Source: Rosa chinensis | Lineage: Eukaryota > Streptophyta > Magnoliopsida > Rosales > Rosaceae | NCBI RefSeq assembly: GCF_002994745.2 | Contig: NC_037088.1 | Coordinates: 65,242,397 to 65,306,396, forward strand | DNA length: 64,000 nt | Direction: 5' to 3' | Part shown: positions 22,920 through 36,253 of the stretch, in pieces | Position numbering within the stretch: position 1 is the first letter of the stretch | Layout: every line of letters starts with the position of its first letter | The notes under the pieces: model-generated | The model's database searches: none | Seen by the model: the letters and a program-made list of their open reading frames with translations, nothing else | Told to the model about the DNA's origin: nothing | Made by a program: the position numbers and the translations under genes

Positions 22920-24787
22920 GCAAAAGATGCAGGAAAGACTGGCATTAAAACTTGTAGAGGAGTACATTAACCCTGTCAGCTTCTAAAACATAATAATATC
23001 GACACACCAAGTACTCTGAACAAAACAACACAAATAATAAACTAAAAAAATTCCAGGCCTATAAGAGGAAATTGTGGTTGTCTGCTCTCTAACAATCAAT
23101 TGTCTACATTATATCCATTTGAGTGAGAACTTTGGCAGTTGTTCACGTCTTCATTCTTCAAGCAAGAAGTAAAACAGAGAAACCTAAGGATATTTGCATG
23201 CGATATCATCTAAAAGGAAGGTAGAAAACTCAAGTCTTGGGTAAAATGCCCGAGGCCAAAATAGAGTAATACCACTTAGTTTCTGATCAATCATCAATTT
23301 GTAAATGAATGACACGATTTCTCGAGCCTTAACTTATCACAGCAACCCTGAGTTCATTGAATCACATCTTTGACAGATGCTTCAAGTATCATCACATCTT
23401 CAAGTGGCCTGTATTTTAAAGGAAGGCATGTAGATTAATTAAAGTTCTGAACATACCAAGCTAATAAATCCTCCTAAAATATACTATATAATTGCAACCA
23501 TAGAAAAGAAGTACATCGTGTACTATTAATGCCAAAGTTTACAAATCTATAGACAGCTTCTATCTGCATATATATAGGATGCATGGTGCAGGAAGGTTTT
23601 GGAAAGCCATGTGAAATGTGCCATATAGCTTCACACCTTCACCCCTTGTCTTTCTTTCTTTTTTGGTACCTTAATTAGCAGATTTGCCTAACCATACATG
23701 ATTACCTTAATGCAATTTGTCTTGCCATCTAAAGAAATTTTATGCTAATGCTCAGATGATTAACACATTGACTACGTACATTGGTAAGGAGACTCCAACT
23801 AATGGCAATGTTAAACGTTCAATTGCAGTACTACTTTAATCTGCAATCTGCATAAGCCCTACCTTACCTTTGTATTTCTCAAGTCCTCCTCTTTCTGTCT
23901 CGTTCATGACAATTGCAAGTGAATGGACGCAAACACAGACGATGAAAGTCATGAAATTAATCCATCATTTTCTCCCATTCATAGCAACATCAATTGCAAA
24001 CTAAACCAAACAGTATAAAGTAAGAACTCAACCAAATAGTGACATAAAAAGTGAAAGAGCTAGAATGTATCGGGATTCAGTAGCCAACAACAATATAAAA
24101 AATGTTGCCATATCAGTTATATCATGATCCTTGCAAATGTTCTAGCATTGTAAGGATAGATAATGAATATCGATCATAATCTACTTCAGCCTCTAAATCC
24201 TATTCAAGGAGGCTATAGATGTCCATCATAATTCAAGCATTTTCATCGAGATGATTGTACCATTATGACATGCAACAATGGTTTGTATGTTCAGAGGCAG
24301 AATCATGAAACCTTTTAAAAGAAGCGACTAAGCTCTCCTAGCAAAACACCAATGCTTTCGAAATCAATACACATACTGTGTCCCACTGGAAACAAAGAAC
24401 TATGAAGCAATTAAACCACATTTAAACAATTTCACCAACACAGTGGTAAACTGATTTTTGTACCTGAATTTCTGGCCCTTCTTAGGATTCAAAGGCAGCC
24501 GTATTTTATCAAAAAAAAAAAAAAAACAGAGAGAGAGACAGCCTAGTATAACTTCTGGTAGACAAAATAGGAGTTTTAACATATCCCATTTCATTGGATG
24601 ATTTCTTTCCTCTTATAAAGTTCTCAACTTTTTATTATATACTTCTTTTATTTTATATTTCAGCTTTCTAATCTCTTTTTTACGTAACAACAACCATAGA
24701 TTTCATCATATGGTGTAGTTCATTTAGAAGCTACCTCCTTCTGTCCTCCGGAATACGAACTCATATTTTTCCCAATTTAATTATATT
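22920..24787. other. Intergenic, no gene recognised
   Basis: AT-rich. A run TTTTATC followed by about 16 A near 24504-24525 resembles the 3' tip of a LINE, but no body was identified upstream. Confidence 0.4.
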
Positions 24788-24802
24788 GACTGCATTAAAA
24801 CC

Positions 24803-25364
24803 TTTTTTTTTTTTGAATGAAATTCAACATTTCTCATTAATAGTCTTACGCTAGAGCAGTACATTACATACATTTCCACTATCTTGAAAAAACAGAGGGC
24901 AAATAAGAAAACGTGGTATATAAAACTAGTACCACTCATTAACGAACACTCATGCTCAATTATTAAAAGCAAGCTTATATACTATGAAAGTAAAAACATA
25001 GGAAATAGACCGAGTTCCAAAAAAAAAAATAAAGTAACTCTAAATTTTGTCCTTGCCCTTGACACTAGGGCTAGGAGGTTTAGTTAGGAAAGCTAAACAA
25101 GTTTCCTGTGCATCAGCAACCTTCTTCTGTTTTGGGGGGTTCTTGTTCTTTGCTCCAAGAGGTCTTCCACGCTTCTTCTTTGTTTTAGCAGTACCAACCA
25201 CCTTAGACTTAGGTATCAGAATGCTTCCCAGAGCTTCAATCAAACCAAGTGATCGAGCATTAAATTTGGAGCTAAACTCCGGCATCTTCAACTTTTTTGT
25301 TGGAGCCTCAGCGCTGCCCGCTTGAGTGAACAACTCAGGCAGAAGCACCTCAAGCTTCTTGGGG
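24803..25364 (-). mobile_element. 5'-truncated retroposon with A-tail and target duplication
   Basis: On the minus strand the unit ends in TTAATGAGAAATGTTGAATTTC, a LINE-like 3' tip, and an A-tail (T12 at 24803-24814). Flanks GACTGCATTAAAACC (24788-24802) and GATTGCATTAAAACC (25365-25379) match 14 of 15 and are the target-site duplication. The 562-bp insert carries the end of an AT-hook ORF. Confidence 0.7.
25040..25364 (-). pseudogene. C-terminal part of a basic AT-hook protein carried by the retroposon
   Basis: Open minus frame ending at 25040. The first few codons (25365-25381) come from the target duplication, so the apparent start is not native. The insert-derived part begins SPKKLEVLLPELF and contains KKKRGRPLGAKNKN, an AT-hook (RGRP core) able to bind the minor groove, then a Lys/Pro-rich tail. 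It could be the end of a LINE ORF1 or a retrocopy of a host AT-hook gene; the LINE-like 3' tip favours the former. Confidence 0.5.
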
Positions 25365-25537
25365 GATTGCATTAAAACCATTATATCAAGTACAAAACAT
25401 AGAAATGCATAAAAGAATAAATATACTGTGAGGGGATTTACTTGGTAAAAGTTCGGTGGAAAAAAAAAATTAGTAAAAGTTCAGATGGTTTTTTTTTTTA
25501 ATTTTGAACAGATATATGAGAAGAGATGTTTTATTCA

Positions 25538-25555
25538 AGATATATGAAAAGAATT
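25538..25555 (+). repeat. Left target-site duplication of LINE-1
   Basis: AGATATATGAAAAGAATT matches AGATATATGGAAAGAGTT at 31390-31407 in 16 of 18 positions. Confidence 0.75.
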
Positions 25556-25727
25556 AAAAAGTCCCCTACTTTTTTGGAGTTAGGGTTGGAGAGTTTTAGG
25601 GTTTGCTGTAGTCTGGGTTGGATAGTGCCGCCGTTTCTGCATAACATGGGCTTCTCCGCCGTGCATGTGGGGTTTCCTCCGTCTTGTGCAGAGGGTATGG
25701 TTGGTGTTTGAGGGAGTGTTGGTACGA

Positions 25728-27175
25728 ATGGAGGAGGTAGTGGACGATTTTAGTCGTCGTCTACCTATTCAGGATGATGACGATCTGGAGGTAATAACAG
25801 TGGACGATCCGAAATCGCAAATGGCTGAGCGGTTTTGGCTCGTGGGGAAGGTGCTGACAACAAAGAAGGTCAACGTCGAATCTTTCAGACGCATCATACG
25901 CAAGATCTGGTTGACGAAGGAGGAATTTTCGATCTTGGAGTGGGAAAGTTCAGAGAGGTTTGTCTTCTCCTTCAAGTCTGAAGAAGATAGGTCTAGGGTG
26001 CTGCAAGGAAGCCCTTGGTCTTTTGATAACTCCTTACTGGTGTTGGTTCCTACATATGGGATGATGGATCCGGGGTTGTTCCTCTAGACAATCAGGAGTT
26101 ATGGATTAGGGTTAAGGGGCTGCCCCCGGCAATGCCGACGGATAAAATGGGACGGAAGATTGGGAGTAGCATTGGCAGATTTTTAAAGATTGATCCGAAT
26201 GTGTTTGGGGATGGGAGTAGGAGTTTCCTACGGATGACAGTGGAACTCCAGCTCTCGAGTCCACTACGAAAAGGTTTGCGAATGCAGTTGGATCCGCGGG
26301 ACACACAACTTAGTAAGGTTATGTTTGAATATGAACATCTACCTCACTTCTGTCTCTTTTGCGGACTATTGGATCATGTGGGTAACAATTGTCAGGCACG
26401 GTTAGAAGGTAAGCTCATGGAGGAAAAATATGGAAGGTGGAAGACTTTATCGAAGGATGTCTATTCCATTGACTTGTAGGGCCAGTTACAAGGAAGATCC
26501 TTTGGTTTAACTCCAAGTCAAAAACCGTGGTCCATGAGAGCCCCTGAGCCTAGATTGACTGGAGTAGTACGGGAGCGTGATGAGTTTTCTGAATTGGAGG
26601 TTCGAGTTTTGGAGGGGGAGGTTGATAAAGTGGGCATGTCGGTTCAAAGTCCTCTACTGAAACATCGTCGACTTAATTGGGAGCAACTTACGAATGTGGT
26701 GTTAATGTCTGCATCAGAAACTGGTTTGGCTTGTAATGGGGATGCGGAGAAGGGAAAGGCACAAGTGAATGCGACTGATTCATTGCAGTTGTTCAATGTA
26801 CCAGTTACTAGTTGCGAGTTTGTAGCGGAACGCTCCCCTAAAATGGCAAGTACTGGAAAGAAACAGCAGGGGAGCGGTAATAGTCAGGCAGTGGGAACTC
26901 AGAGTTCCTTCCCAATGAAGAAAGGACGTGGAAAGGGGAAGAAGAATCTGGATGCAGGAGATGTTCCTAAGGGAGGTATGCAGAAGGGGAGTTCTCATCC
27001 GGTTAAAGGTCAGAATAGCAAGGGTTTTGTTCTTCCGTGCTCCCCAAGTAAGAAGATTATATTTGGTTCTCCAAATAAACATATGAAGAAGAAGATGGGA
27101 GGTGCAGCGAGCGCAAGTCCCGTGTCGGGGACTAAAGTGGTGGGATCCGAGATGCGGACCCACTACGAACAATGA
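25728..27175 (+). pseudogene. LINE-1 ORF1 (DUF4283, CCHC zinc knuckle), broken
   Basis: RNA-binding ORF1 protein of a plant L1. The ATG at 25728 opens a DUF4283 domain (FWLVGKVLTTKKVNVESFRR ... FVFSFKSEEDRSRVL). A frameshift near 26080 moves the frame to the segment from about 26083, which ends with a CLFCGLLDHVGNNC knuckle (26349-26390). A TAG at 26477-26479 then interrupts before an in-frame Lys/Gly/Ser-rich C-terminal region to 27175. So there is one frameshift and one nonsense change. Confidence 0.85.
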
Positions 27176-30100
27176 GTCTTATCAGTTGGAATGTGAGCGG
27201 GCTTGGGAACCCGACCACATTCAATGCTCTTACGAAACTTTTAAGGGCTCAAGATCCCGACTTTGTGTTCCTTATGGAGACAAAGAAGAAGAAGAAGATG
27301 ATGGAAAGATTATGTAGTAAGCTGGGGTATGCTAACTGTAGAGTAGTGGAACGAACAAGGAAACAAGGAGGTGGTTTGGTTTTCTTTTGGAGGGATACTA
27401 TGAGTGTGAAGGTGATTGATGCAACATCTGGTTTCATTGATGTGACGGTGTTAATTGATGGCAAACAGGTGAGACTTACTGGGTTCTACGGGAGCCCGAA
27501 AACTGGGGAGAGACATCATTCTTGGGAAGCACTTCGACGTCTGTCCCAGTTGTATCCTCATGTTGCATGGTTTGTGTTCGGAGACTTTAATGAGATACGT
27601 CACTTTGAAGAGAAAAATGGAGACAAACTAAGACCGTTCTCTCAAATGGACAGCTTCAGGCTATTGATGATTGCTTCTTACAGGAAATGGAATTCACGGG
27701 TTCCATGTTCACCTGGAGTAATGGTACGGTTCATGAAAGGCTAGATAGGGGTTTCATGAATAATGAAGCTTTCGCTGTTTTCCCAAGAGCTCACGAATTT
27801 CATTTAGAGGTTGGAGCTAGTGATCATTTTCCGTTAGTCCTTGATATTATAGGACCTGGTCTTCCAAAGAAATCTGGGGGTAGGCGACGTTTTCTATTTG
27901 AGAGTTTTTGGGTTAAGGAAGAAAGATGTGGTGAAATTGTAAAGGAAATGTGGGAGGATCAAGCGATGGTGGCCAGTAATCTAATGGCTAAATTTAATAA
28001 GTGTGCGGAGGAGTTATCTAGGTGGAATAAAGCGGTAATCAGGCATGTACCTAGGAAAATTGCTGCACTAAAAGCCTCCCTTCAGCAGTTTCCGATTGGT
28101 GTGCAGAGTGACAATGATCGACATCAGCGTATGGTGATTAGAACAGAGATTGAGAAGTACGCTGAGATGGAAGAAGATTTGTGGAAGCAAAAATCTAGGA
28201 TAGATTGGTTACAGGAGGGTGTCAAAAATACCAAGTTTTTCCATGCTTATGCAAAGGGGTGGGGTAAGCAAAACAAGGTGCAAGGAGTGGAGGATGAGAA
28301 GGGTATTTGGTGTGAGGAACTACACGTAGTACAAGCTGCCTTTATTTCTTTCTTCACGAAGCTGTATACCACGGAGGGATATGGTAACCTTGACTTGGTA
28401 CTTGATAAAATTCCACGTCGTCTGTCTAATGAGATGAATACTAAATTGCTGGAAAAGTTTGAAAGATGGGAGATTGAGGTTTCCTTGAAAGATATGGCAG
28501 CACAAAAGTCACCACGGCCTGATGGGTTGCCGACATTATTTTTCAAGAATTATTGGCACATTGTTGGCAACTCTGTTTGTGATTTTTGTTTAGAGGTGTT
28601 AAATGATGGCAAGGATATTGGTGAGTTTAATCATACATTAATCTCTCTTATTCCGAAGTGCTCAAACCCCAAGCATGTGACTGAATTTAGACCCATTAGT
28701 CTTTGTTCCATCGTTTACAAGCTCATCTCCAAGACAATAGCTAACAGATTAAAGAGGTTTCTCCCAGATGTTATTTCTTGTACTCAGAGTGCTTTTGTTC
28801 CCGGTAGAAATATACAAGATAATGTAATTGCAGCGTTTGAGACAGTCCATTCCATAAGAACACAGAAGAACACGGTATCACCCAAAATGGTACTTAAATT
28901 GGATATCAGTAAAGCGTATGACATGGTTGAGTGGAGCTTTTTGAGAGAGGTGATGTTGAAGCTAGGTTTTGTGCAGGAGTGGGTGAATTTGATCATGAAA
29001 TGTGTTACTTCTGTATCCTTCTCAATACTATGGAAAGGTCAACCTGTGGGGTTCTTCAAGCCATCTAGAGGAATCCGGCAAGGGGATCCATTATCTCCAT
29101 ATTTATTTCTATTCGTATCGGAAGGATTATCTGGGCTTCTTCTGCAACATACATATGATATGGCTCTCATTAACGGAGTCAGAGTGACTCCTAGCGCACC
29201 ATCGATTTCTCATCTGCTTTTTGCATACGATAGTTTGTTATTTACTAACGCAACGATGCAGGACTGCGTTACTTTGAAGCAATGCCTTCTCCTTTATGAG
29301 AATGCAACAGGTCAACGAATTAATTTCCAAAAGTCTGCTCTCTCTCTCTTGGACCCAATGTCGCTGAAGATGTGAAGAATGAAGTAACAGAAATTCTCGA
29401 TGTACCTGTAGTTGAATTTCATGAGAAGTACTTGGGATTACCGACAACCATTGGGAGAAATAAAAAAAATGTCTTTAAGAAGTTGAATGATAGGTTGGAT
29501 TTTCATCTACAAGGGTGGCAAGGGGAGTTTCTCTCAAAAGCGGGTAAGCTTGTGCTAATTAAAGCAGTGGCTCAAGCTATTCCCACTTATTCTATGAGTG
29601 TTTTCCAATTGCCAGTGGGAATTTGTAGGAAATTCCAATCCAAGGTTAGTAAATTTTGGTGGGGGAAAGGAGGGGATTCGAGAGGCATCCATTGGTGTAG
29701 CTGGGATAAGTTGTGTAGAAGAAAGGAGGAAGGAGGACTAGGATTCCGGGATTTATAGGCGTTTAACCAAGCTATGTTGGCAAAGACGATTTGGCGGATT
29801 TACTGGGGGAAGCAATCCTTGGTTAGTACTCTACTCCAAGCCAAGTATTTTCCAGATACATGTTTCTTGAACGGGACATTGGGACGTACTCCGTCTGCAA
29901 TTTGGAGGGGTCTGCTTTGGGGTAAACAGGTGATTGATAGGGGGACAAGGTGGAGGATTGGTGATGGAAAGAGGGTGTGTATAATTTCTGACCGATGGAT
30001 GCCTTATCCGATTCACTTTAAAGTGGTTAGCCCGGTCTCGCTTTCGGGGGAGCCAAAGGTAGAGTCTCTATTCACAGGTTCTGGAGCATGGAATGTCCCT

Positions 30101-31273
30101 TTGATTAAAGCTACTTTCTTGCACTATGAAGCTGATATGATTCTGAGTATGCCACTTGGTTTAAGGACTACTCTAGACAAGTTGGAATGGCATTACACCA
30201 AAAATGGAGTATATAGCGTGAAGTCTGGATACTGGGTTGCAAAAGATATGCATGATTGTAAAGGGGGAGCTGAGCCTAGTTCGAGCTCAAATAGAGTGAA
30301 GGAAGTGTTGGAGAGAATTTGGAGCATCAATACACAAAATAAAGTGCGAGTATTTATGTGGAGAGCAATGCAAAGTTTCTTGCCATGCGCGGAAAATTTG
30401 AAAAGAAGGAAGATTCTGGAAGATTCTTTCTGTTGGCAGTGTGGTCACCCTGTGGAGTCGGTCTTGCATGTATTATGGGAGTGTCCAAAAGCAAAAAAGA
30501 CATGGAAGAAGACTTTTCTATGTGGGGTATGCAAAGTGTGGCAAGAACCTACCTTTATGGATTTTGTACTCCATGTTCTTTCAACTGCAGTAGGCAACGA
30601 GTTTGATTATTTTTGTTCTATAGCTTGGTGGCTTTGGCGAAATAGAAATCTTTCTCGACATGGAGAAAAGACAATGGACCCTACTGAGATTACTAGCTTA
30701 GCTGGTGAGTGGCAAAATTATGGTGTGCATATCAGGGATTCAAATAAAGCTGGAAATGTAACAGGTCTCCAAAATCGAGCGGTTTGGACAGCTCCAAGAG
30801 AAGGGTCTCTGAAGATGAATTTTGACGGGGCTTGTTATGTGAAAAATGGAGTATGTGTGCGCGTGGTGTTCAGGGATCATCAAGGGTTGTTAAAAGGGGC
30901 TTTAGCTGTTCCACAAGTGGGCAATATTCCTCCCAGGTCAGTAGAAGCCTTAGCACTATTACATGGACTTCGCTTTGCGATCCACGTTGGATTCTTAAAC
31001 CTGGAGGTTGAAGGTGATGCTCTTTCAGTCATCAACACTCTACATGATAGTTCTGATGATCTAAGTTTTGAAGGTCATATTATTGATGAAGTTAAGTTTT
31101 TAGTTAAGTCTTTTCCCATTCGTAGTTGCCACTTTGTGAAGCGGAAAGGTAACAAGGTTGCCCACCGGCTTGCAAAAGAGGCGTTAAATGTTAGTCAACC
31201 TTTGCTTTGTTTGGAGTCGGGGCCTTCTTGGTTCCATCAGTCTGTCAGTATGGATTTCCATTGCGAAGTCTAG
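27172..31273 (+). pseudogene. LINE-1 ORF2 (endonuclease-RT-RNase H), broken
   Basis: The endonuclease domain starts at 27172 (SWNVSGLGNP, FLMETK, FGDFNEI). A frameshift near 27662 moves it to the frame beginning at 27687, which holds the GASDHFPL end of the endonuclease and the reverse transcriptase (FRPISLCSIVYKLISK, SAFVPGRNIQDN, LDISKAYDMVEW, RGIRQGDPLSPYLF). The polymerase motif expected as FADD reads FAYD at 29220-29231, losing one catalytic Asp. A frameshift in a CT run near 29340 and a TAG at 29756-29758 follow. The last frame (29774-31273) has the C-x2-C zinc region WQCGHPVESVLHVLWECP and a C-terminal RNase H with FDGAC, EALAL and GDALS. Confidence 0.9.
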
Positions 31274-31407
31274 TTGGATCACTATTCGGGTAATAGTCAC
31301 CATGTCGGTGTACTTTTGACGAGTATTGTTCCACAAATCATTGTAATATTTCATTATTAATGAAGTTCTTTTTGATAAAAAAAAAAAAAAGATATATGGA
31401 AAGAGTT

Positions 31408-31634
31408 CAGACACTTTGAAATGACTTATCAAAGACTTTTTTTTTTAATTTTTTTTTATAACAAATTACCATTTACTACACTTTCATTCAATTTTTCACC
31501 ATGCCTAAAGTCTAAAATCTCCATTCTTGCGGGAGCGGCCATAAGGCCTGAAGTGGTCTCTCTATGTCCATGCGGTACTTTTTTTAATTTTTAATTTTTC
31601 TGTTAGATAAGATTTGATGAAAACACCCCTGTTG
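31408..31634. other. Spacer between LINE-1 and copia-1
   Basis: T-rich. The last five bases, TGTTG (31630-31634), are the left target duplication of copia-1. Confidence 0.6.
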
Positions 31635-32158
31635 TGTTGGGAAAATTAATAGAATGGAAATAATAACTCAAACCACAATAGGATAATATGCAAAGAAATA
31701 AAGAGAGTAATGGAAAGAGAACACCAGATATAACGTGGTTCGGCAAGGTGCCTACGTCCACGGGGCAGCAACAACAAGAACTTCCACTATGATAAGGTGG
31801 GTACAAGAAATACACAACTTCAAGAATACTACTTGAAGGAAACTCTTTCTCTCACACTTGTTTTGCTACCTAACAACTACAACACTCTCAACTTAGAGCG
31901 GACACTCTTCACTCTCTATTTGGATGAAGATGAGATTGGATTGGATGATTAGAATGAGCAAATGACCTCTCCTTATATAGGCTAAGGAGGAACCCTCTAG
32001 ATGTCTTCATTAATGCTCCATTCAACTCTTCCAATGAATACTCCTTCATGAATCTTCCATATTCATGAATCCTTCAAGAAACTTGCATAGGAATGCGTAG
32101 AGACAATAACTATCTCTATGGGAGAACCCAAAAGTCACATGGTCTAGAATATTCAACA
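31635..32158 (-). repeat. Copia-1 3' LTR
   Basis: 524 bp, TGTTGGGAAAA...AATATTCAACA on the plus strand. Contains CTTATATAGG near 31973 as a probable promoter TATA region when read in plus orientation of the window; the functional promoter would be on the minus strand. Confidence 0.9.
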
Positions 32159-32173
32159 ATCTCCCCCTCTAGA
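32159..32173 (-). promoter_or_regulatory. Copia-1 polypurine tract
   Basis: On the minus strand AGAGGGGGAGAT lies directly before the 3' LTR: the plus-strand primer site for cDNA synthesis. Confidence 0.85.
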
Positions 32174-32192
32174 CCATGGGTACCATGACTTC

Positions 32193-35100
32193 TCAATGGA
32201 AGTCCATCCCAGCAGCCTTAATGCAAAACTCCAGCTTCTGCTTGGGAACAACTTTAGTCAGCATATCTGAAATATTCTTGTTGGTGTGAATTTTTCTCAA
32301 CTGGAAAAACTTCTTTGACACTGCATCTCGAATCCAATGATAACGATGATCAATGTGCTTAGTGCGGGGGTGATACACTGAATTTTTGCTCAAGTGAATA
32401 GCACTCTGACTATCACAATGCACCACATAATTTTCTTGCTTCACACCCAACTCTTGAACGAACCTTTGCAGCCATAACATTTCCTTGCCTGCTTCATTTG
32501 CTGCTATGTACTCAGATTCTGTGGTGGATAAGGCAACACACTTCTGTAACTTGGACTGCCATGACACAGCTCCCCCAGAAAATGTAAATAAGTATCCAGA
32601 AGTGGACTTTCTATTATCAAGGTCTCCTGCCAAATCCGCATCTGTGAAACCTTCCAAGATCTGTCCTGATCCACCAAAACACAAACACAACTTTGAGGTG
32701 CCCCTCAAATATTTAAGTATCCACTTAACAGCTTCCCAATGCTCTCTGCCAGGGTTAGAAAGATATCTACTAACAACACCAACTGCATGTGCAATATCTG
32801 GGCGAGTGCATACCATGGCATACATAAGACTACCAACAGCTGATGAATAAGGGATACTTGTCATCTTGTCCTTCTCCACTTGTGTAGTTGGGCATAATAA
32901 TCTGCTTAACTTGAAATGATTGCCTAGAGGTGAGCTTACTGGCTTAGCTTCTTTCATGTTGAACCTTTCAAGCACCCGTTCAACATACCTCTCCTGTGAC
33001 AGCCATAATTTCTTCGCCTTCCTGTCACGAGCAATCTCCATGCCCAAAATTTGCTTAGCTGGCCCTAAGTCTTTCATATCAAATGACTTTGATAAATCTG
33101 CTTTCATCTTGCGAATCATAGAAACATCTTGGCCCACTATCAACATATCATCAACATAGAGCAACAAAATTATGAAGTTACCTCCAGTAAACAGTTGAAT
33201 ATACACACATGGATCTGCATCAGTTCTCTTGTACCCATGACCCATCATGAATGAGTCAAATTTCTTGTACCATTGCCTTGGTGCTTGCTTAAGACTGTAT
33301 AAACTTTTCTTCAACTTGCAAACCATGTTCTCCTTTCCCTCAACTTCGAAACCTTTCGGTTGCTCCATGTATATTTCTTCTTCCAAATCACCATGAAGAA
33401 ATGCCGTTTTCACATCTAATTTCTCTATCTCAAGATCCATGCTAGCTGCCATGCCCAAAATAACTCTAATAGAAGTCATCTTGACAACTGGTGAGAAGAT
33501 CTCGTCAAAATCTACTCCTTCCTTCTGCCCAAAACCTTTCACAACCAAGCGAGCCTTGAACTTTGTCAACTGTTCATTCTCGTCTCTCTTCAACTTGAAC
33601 ACCCATTTATTTTTGAGTGCTTTTCTACCTTTAGGAAGCTCCACCAACTCATAGGTGCCATTCTTCAATAAGGACTCCATCTCATACTTCATTGCCAACA
33701 TCCACTTATCACTGTCTGCATGAGTCTTTGCCTCCTCAAAGCATTCAGGCTCTCCATCATTTGTCAACAGAATGTATCTGGAATATGGATCATCTCCATC
33801 ACTAGTGACCAAAATATACTGTGAAGAAGGATACTTGGTACTTGGCTTTGGCATTCTGTTGGATCTTCGTACTGGTACTTGGGCATTTTCTGGTTGCTCC
33901 CCCTGATTAGGCTCCCCCTGATCATGATCCACCTGATCATTATCTTCAGGTTCTGCTGCTTCTGCTTCTACTTCTGTCATATCAGGAACATCTTCATTTA
34001 CCATATCTTGAGTTTTGTCACTAGGTTCTTGTAGAAGCGGTGATGAATCGTAAATGAGGCGGTCTGCATTTTCTACTTCCTTTTTGTCAAAATCCGCAAT
34101 GGTTTGACCTTCATGGAACACCACATCTCTGCTTCTGAATAATTTCTTGGTCTTTGGATTCCACAACCGGTAGCCCATCTCTTCATTGCCATACCCAAGA
34201 AAGATGCATGGCATGGCCTTGTCATCTAGCTTTGACCTTTGCTCCTTTGGCACATGTGCAAATGCTTTGCACCCAAACACCCTCAAGTGGGAATATGAAG
34301 CACTTTTACCGGTCCACACGCCTTCGGGAGTCTCCAAGTCCAAGGGTACACATGGTGTTCGGTTGATAAGGTAACATGCGGTTGTCACTGCTTCGCCCCA
34401 AAACTCTTTTGCCAGGTTGGCAGTCTTTAGCATGCTTCTCACTTTTTCTAAAATGGTGCGGTTCATTCTCTCTGCTACACCATTATGCTGTGGAGTGCCA
34501 AGAATTGTCTTCTTGTGTTTGATGCCATGCTTTGAACAATAATCTCTGAACTCATTCGAAGTGTACTCTCCGCCATTGTCACTACGGATACTTTTGAGGG
34601 TTCTTCCTGTCTCCCTCTCCACCATAGCATGGAACTCCTTAAAAGTTTGGAACACCTGGTCTTTTGATTTCAACAAATAAATCCAAACCTTTCGTGAAGC
34701 ATCATCAATATAAGTGACAAAATATTTATTATGACCTAGTGATTCAACTTCCATGGGGCCACATACATCTGAGTGTACTAGGTCTAATATATTTTCTTTC
34801 CTTGTAAATGTTCTTGTGAAACTAACTTTATGTTGCTTACCAAATAAACAATAATCACAAGTGTCAAGTGAGGTACCTTTGGCAAAGGGAATTAGAGACT
34901 TCTTTGCCAAAACTTGCAATCCCTTCTCACTTATGTGGCCTAGCCGCTTGTGCCATAGACTTGGAGAAGAATCGTCTACAACATTCAACTCTCCTTTGCA
35001 TATCTTGCCATATGTCTTGTAGAGAGTGCAACACATCTTCCCTCTAGCAACCACCAATGATCCCTTGGTAAGCCTCCATTTTTGATCACCTCCATGATGA

Positions 35101-36231
35101 TGAAACCCTTGTCGGTCAAGCACACCGGTTGACATCAAATTGAGACGTAGACCCGGAACATGTCTAACATCTTTCAACATAAGCTTGTTGCCCAAATCGG
35201 TCTCAAAACAAATATCTCCAATTCCTGAAATCTTAGAGTAGCCATCGTTGCCCATCTTCACAATCCCAAAGTCACCACCTTTGTATGTAGTGAAGTACTC
35301 CAAGTGTGGAGTGGCATGGAAAGAGGCTCCGGAATCAACGACCCATGCAACACCGGGACAATCATCAACATGTAGACATTCACCTTCAAGACAAACGAAC
35401 TCACACCCATCATGAGACACGGAAGCTGCAGTATTTTTCGTGTCGTCAGTCGGTTGATAAATATTGCCATCTCGACCCTCCTTTGGTTCTTTCTTCAACC
35501 TGTAGCAATTCTTCTTCATGTGGCCAAAAATACCACAATGATGGCACTTTCCATTGAATCTTGTCCTCGATCTGCTCACACTCCTTCCATGGCCTTTGGG
35601 ACCTCTGCTTTTGCTTCTTCCTCTATTCTCCGTCACAAAGACTTGGCTATTGTCTGAGCTTGAAGATTTTCTTCTGGTTTCTTCATTCAACATGTTACTT
35701 TTAACATTATCCATAGACAATACACCATTTGGAGCAGAATTACTTACAGTTACAACAAAGGTCTCCCAATTGTCCGGCAACGATCCCAATAGCAACAAGG
35801 CTTGCAACTCATCATCAATCTTCATGTCCATCGTGGTCAATTGATTGATTGTACTTTGGAAGTTGTTGAGGTGCTCAGTCACTCTAACACCATCTTTATA
35901 CTTCATGTTTACGAGCTCCTTGATTAGAAATGCTTTCTTGGCAGCGGTCTTCTTCTCAAACAAGGACTCCAGTTTCAACCACAATTCATGTGCGTTGGTT
36001 TCATTTGAGACATGGTGGAATACACTATCATCCACCCATTCGCGGATATGACCGATGGCTTTGCGATTCATCTTCGTCCAATTTGCATCTGATGTCCCTT
36101 CTGGCTTGGCCTCCACTCCTTCAATTGGCTCATGCAAATCTTTGCAAATAGAGAATATCCTCCATTCTCGGCTTTCATGTAATCCAATTTGAGTGGTTGA
36201 GTCGGATCATGGTACTCCTTGAGCCTTCCAT
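32193..36231 (-). CDS. Copia-1 gag-pol polyprotein, intact except near its start
   Basis: An open frame of 1314 codons (36137-32193). Order: gag helical domain (ELWLKLESLFEKKTAAKKAF), Arg/Ser-rich spacer, CCHC knuckle CHHCGIFGHMKKNC, protease motif WVVDSGASFHAT, integrase zinc region and DDE core (HSDVCGP, SDNGGEY, QHNGVAERMN), reverse transcriptase with DVKTAFLHGD and the LLYVDDML catalytic box, and RNase H ending in a KHID block. Upstream, the likely start ATG is at 36229-36231, but a TGA at 36175-36177 and a one-base shift just downstream (about 36150) separate it from the long frame. Full Gag-Pol is therefore probably not made from this copy unless a later Met is used. Confidence 0.9.
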
Positions 36232-36253
36232 TCTAACGCCCCCACGAACCAAG

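Larger units (their letters stand above)
25556..31389 (+). mobile_element. Near full-length L1-type LINE (LINE-1)
   Basis: 5.83 kb bounded by an 18-bp target duplication (25538-25555 and 31390-31407) and ending in TTTTTGATA plus a 14-base A-tail. Order: 170-base leader, ORF1 with DUF4283 and CCHC knuckle, ORF2 with endonuclease, reverse transcriptase, zinc-binding region and RNase H. ORF1 and ORF2 overlap by 4 bases at 27172-27175. Both carry several lesions and the polymerase active site is altered, so it is dead as an autonomous element. Confidence 0.9.

Noticed and set aside
32485..36151. Many plus-strand ORFs over the copia-1 region
   Set aside because: They are antisense shadows of the long gag-pol frame.
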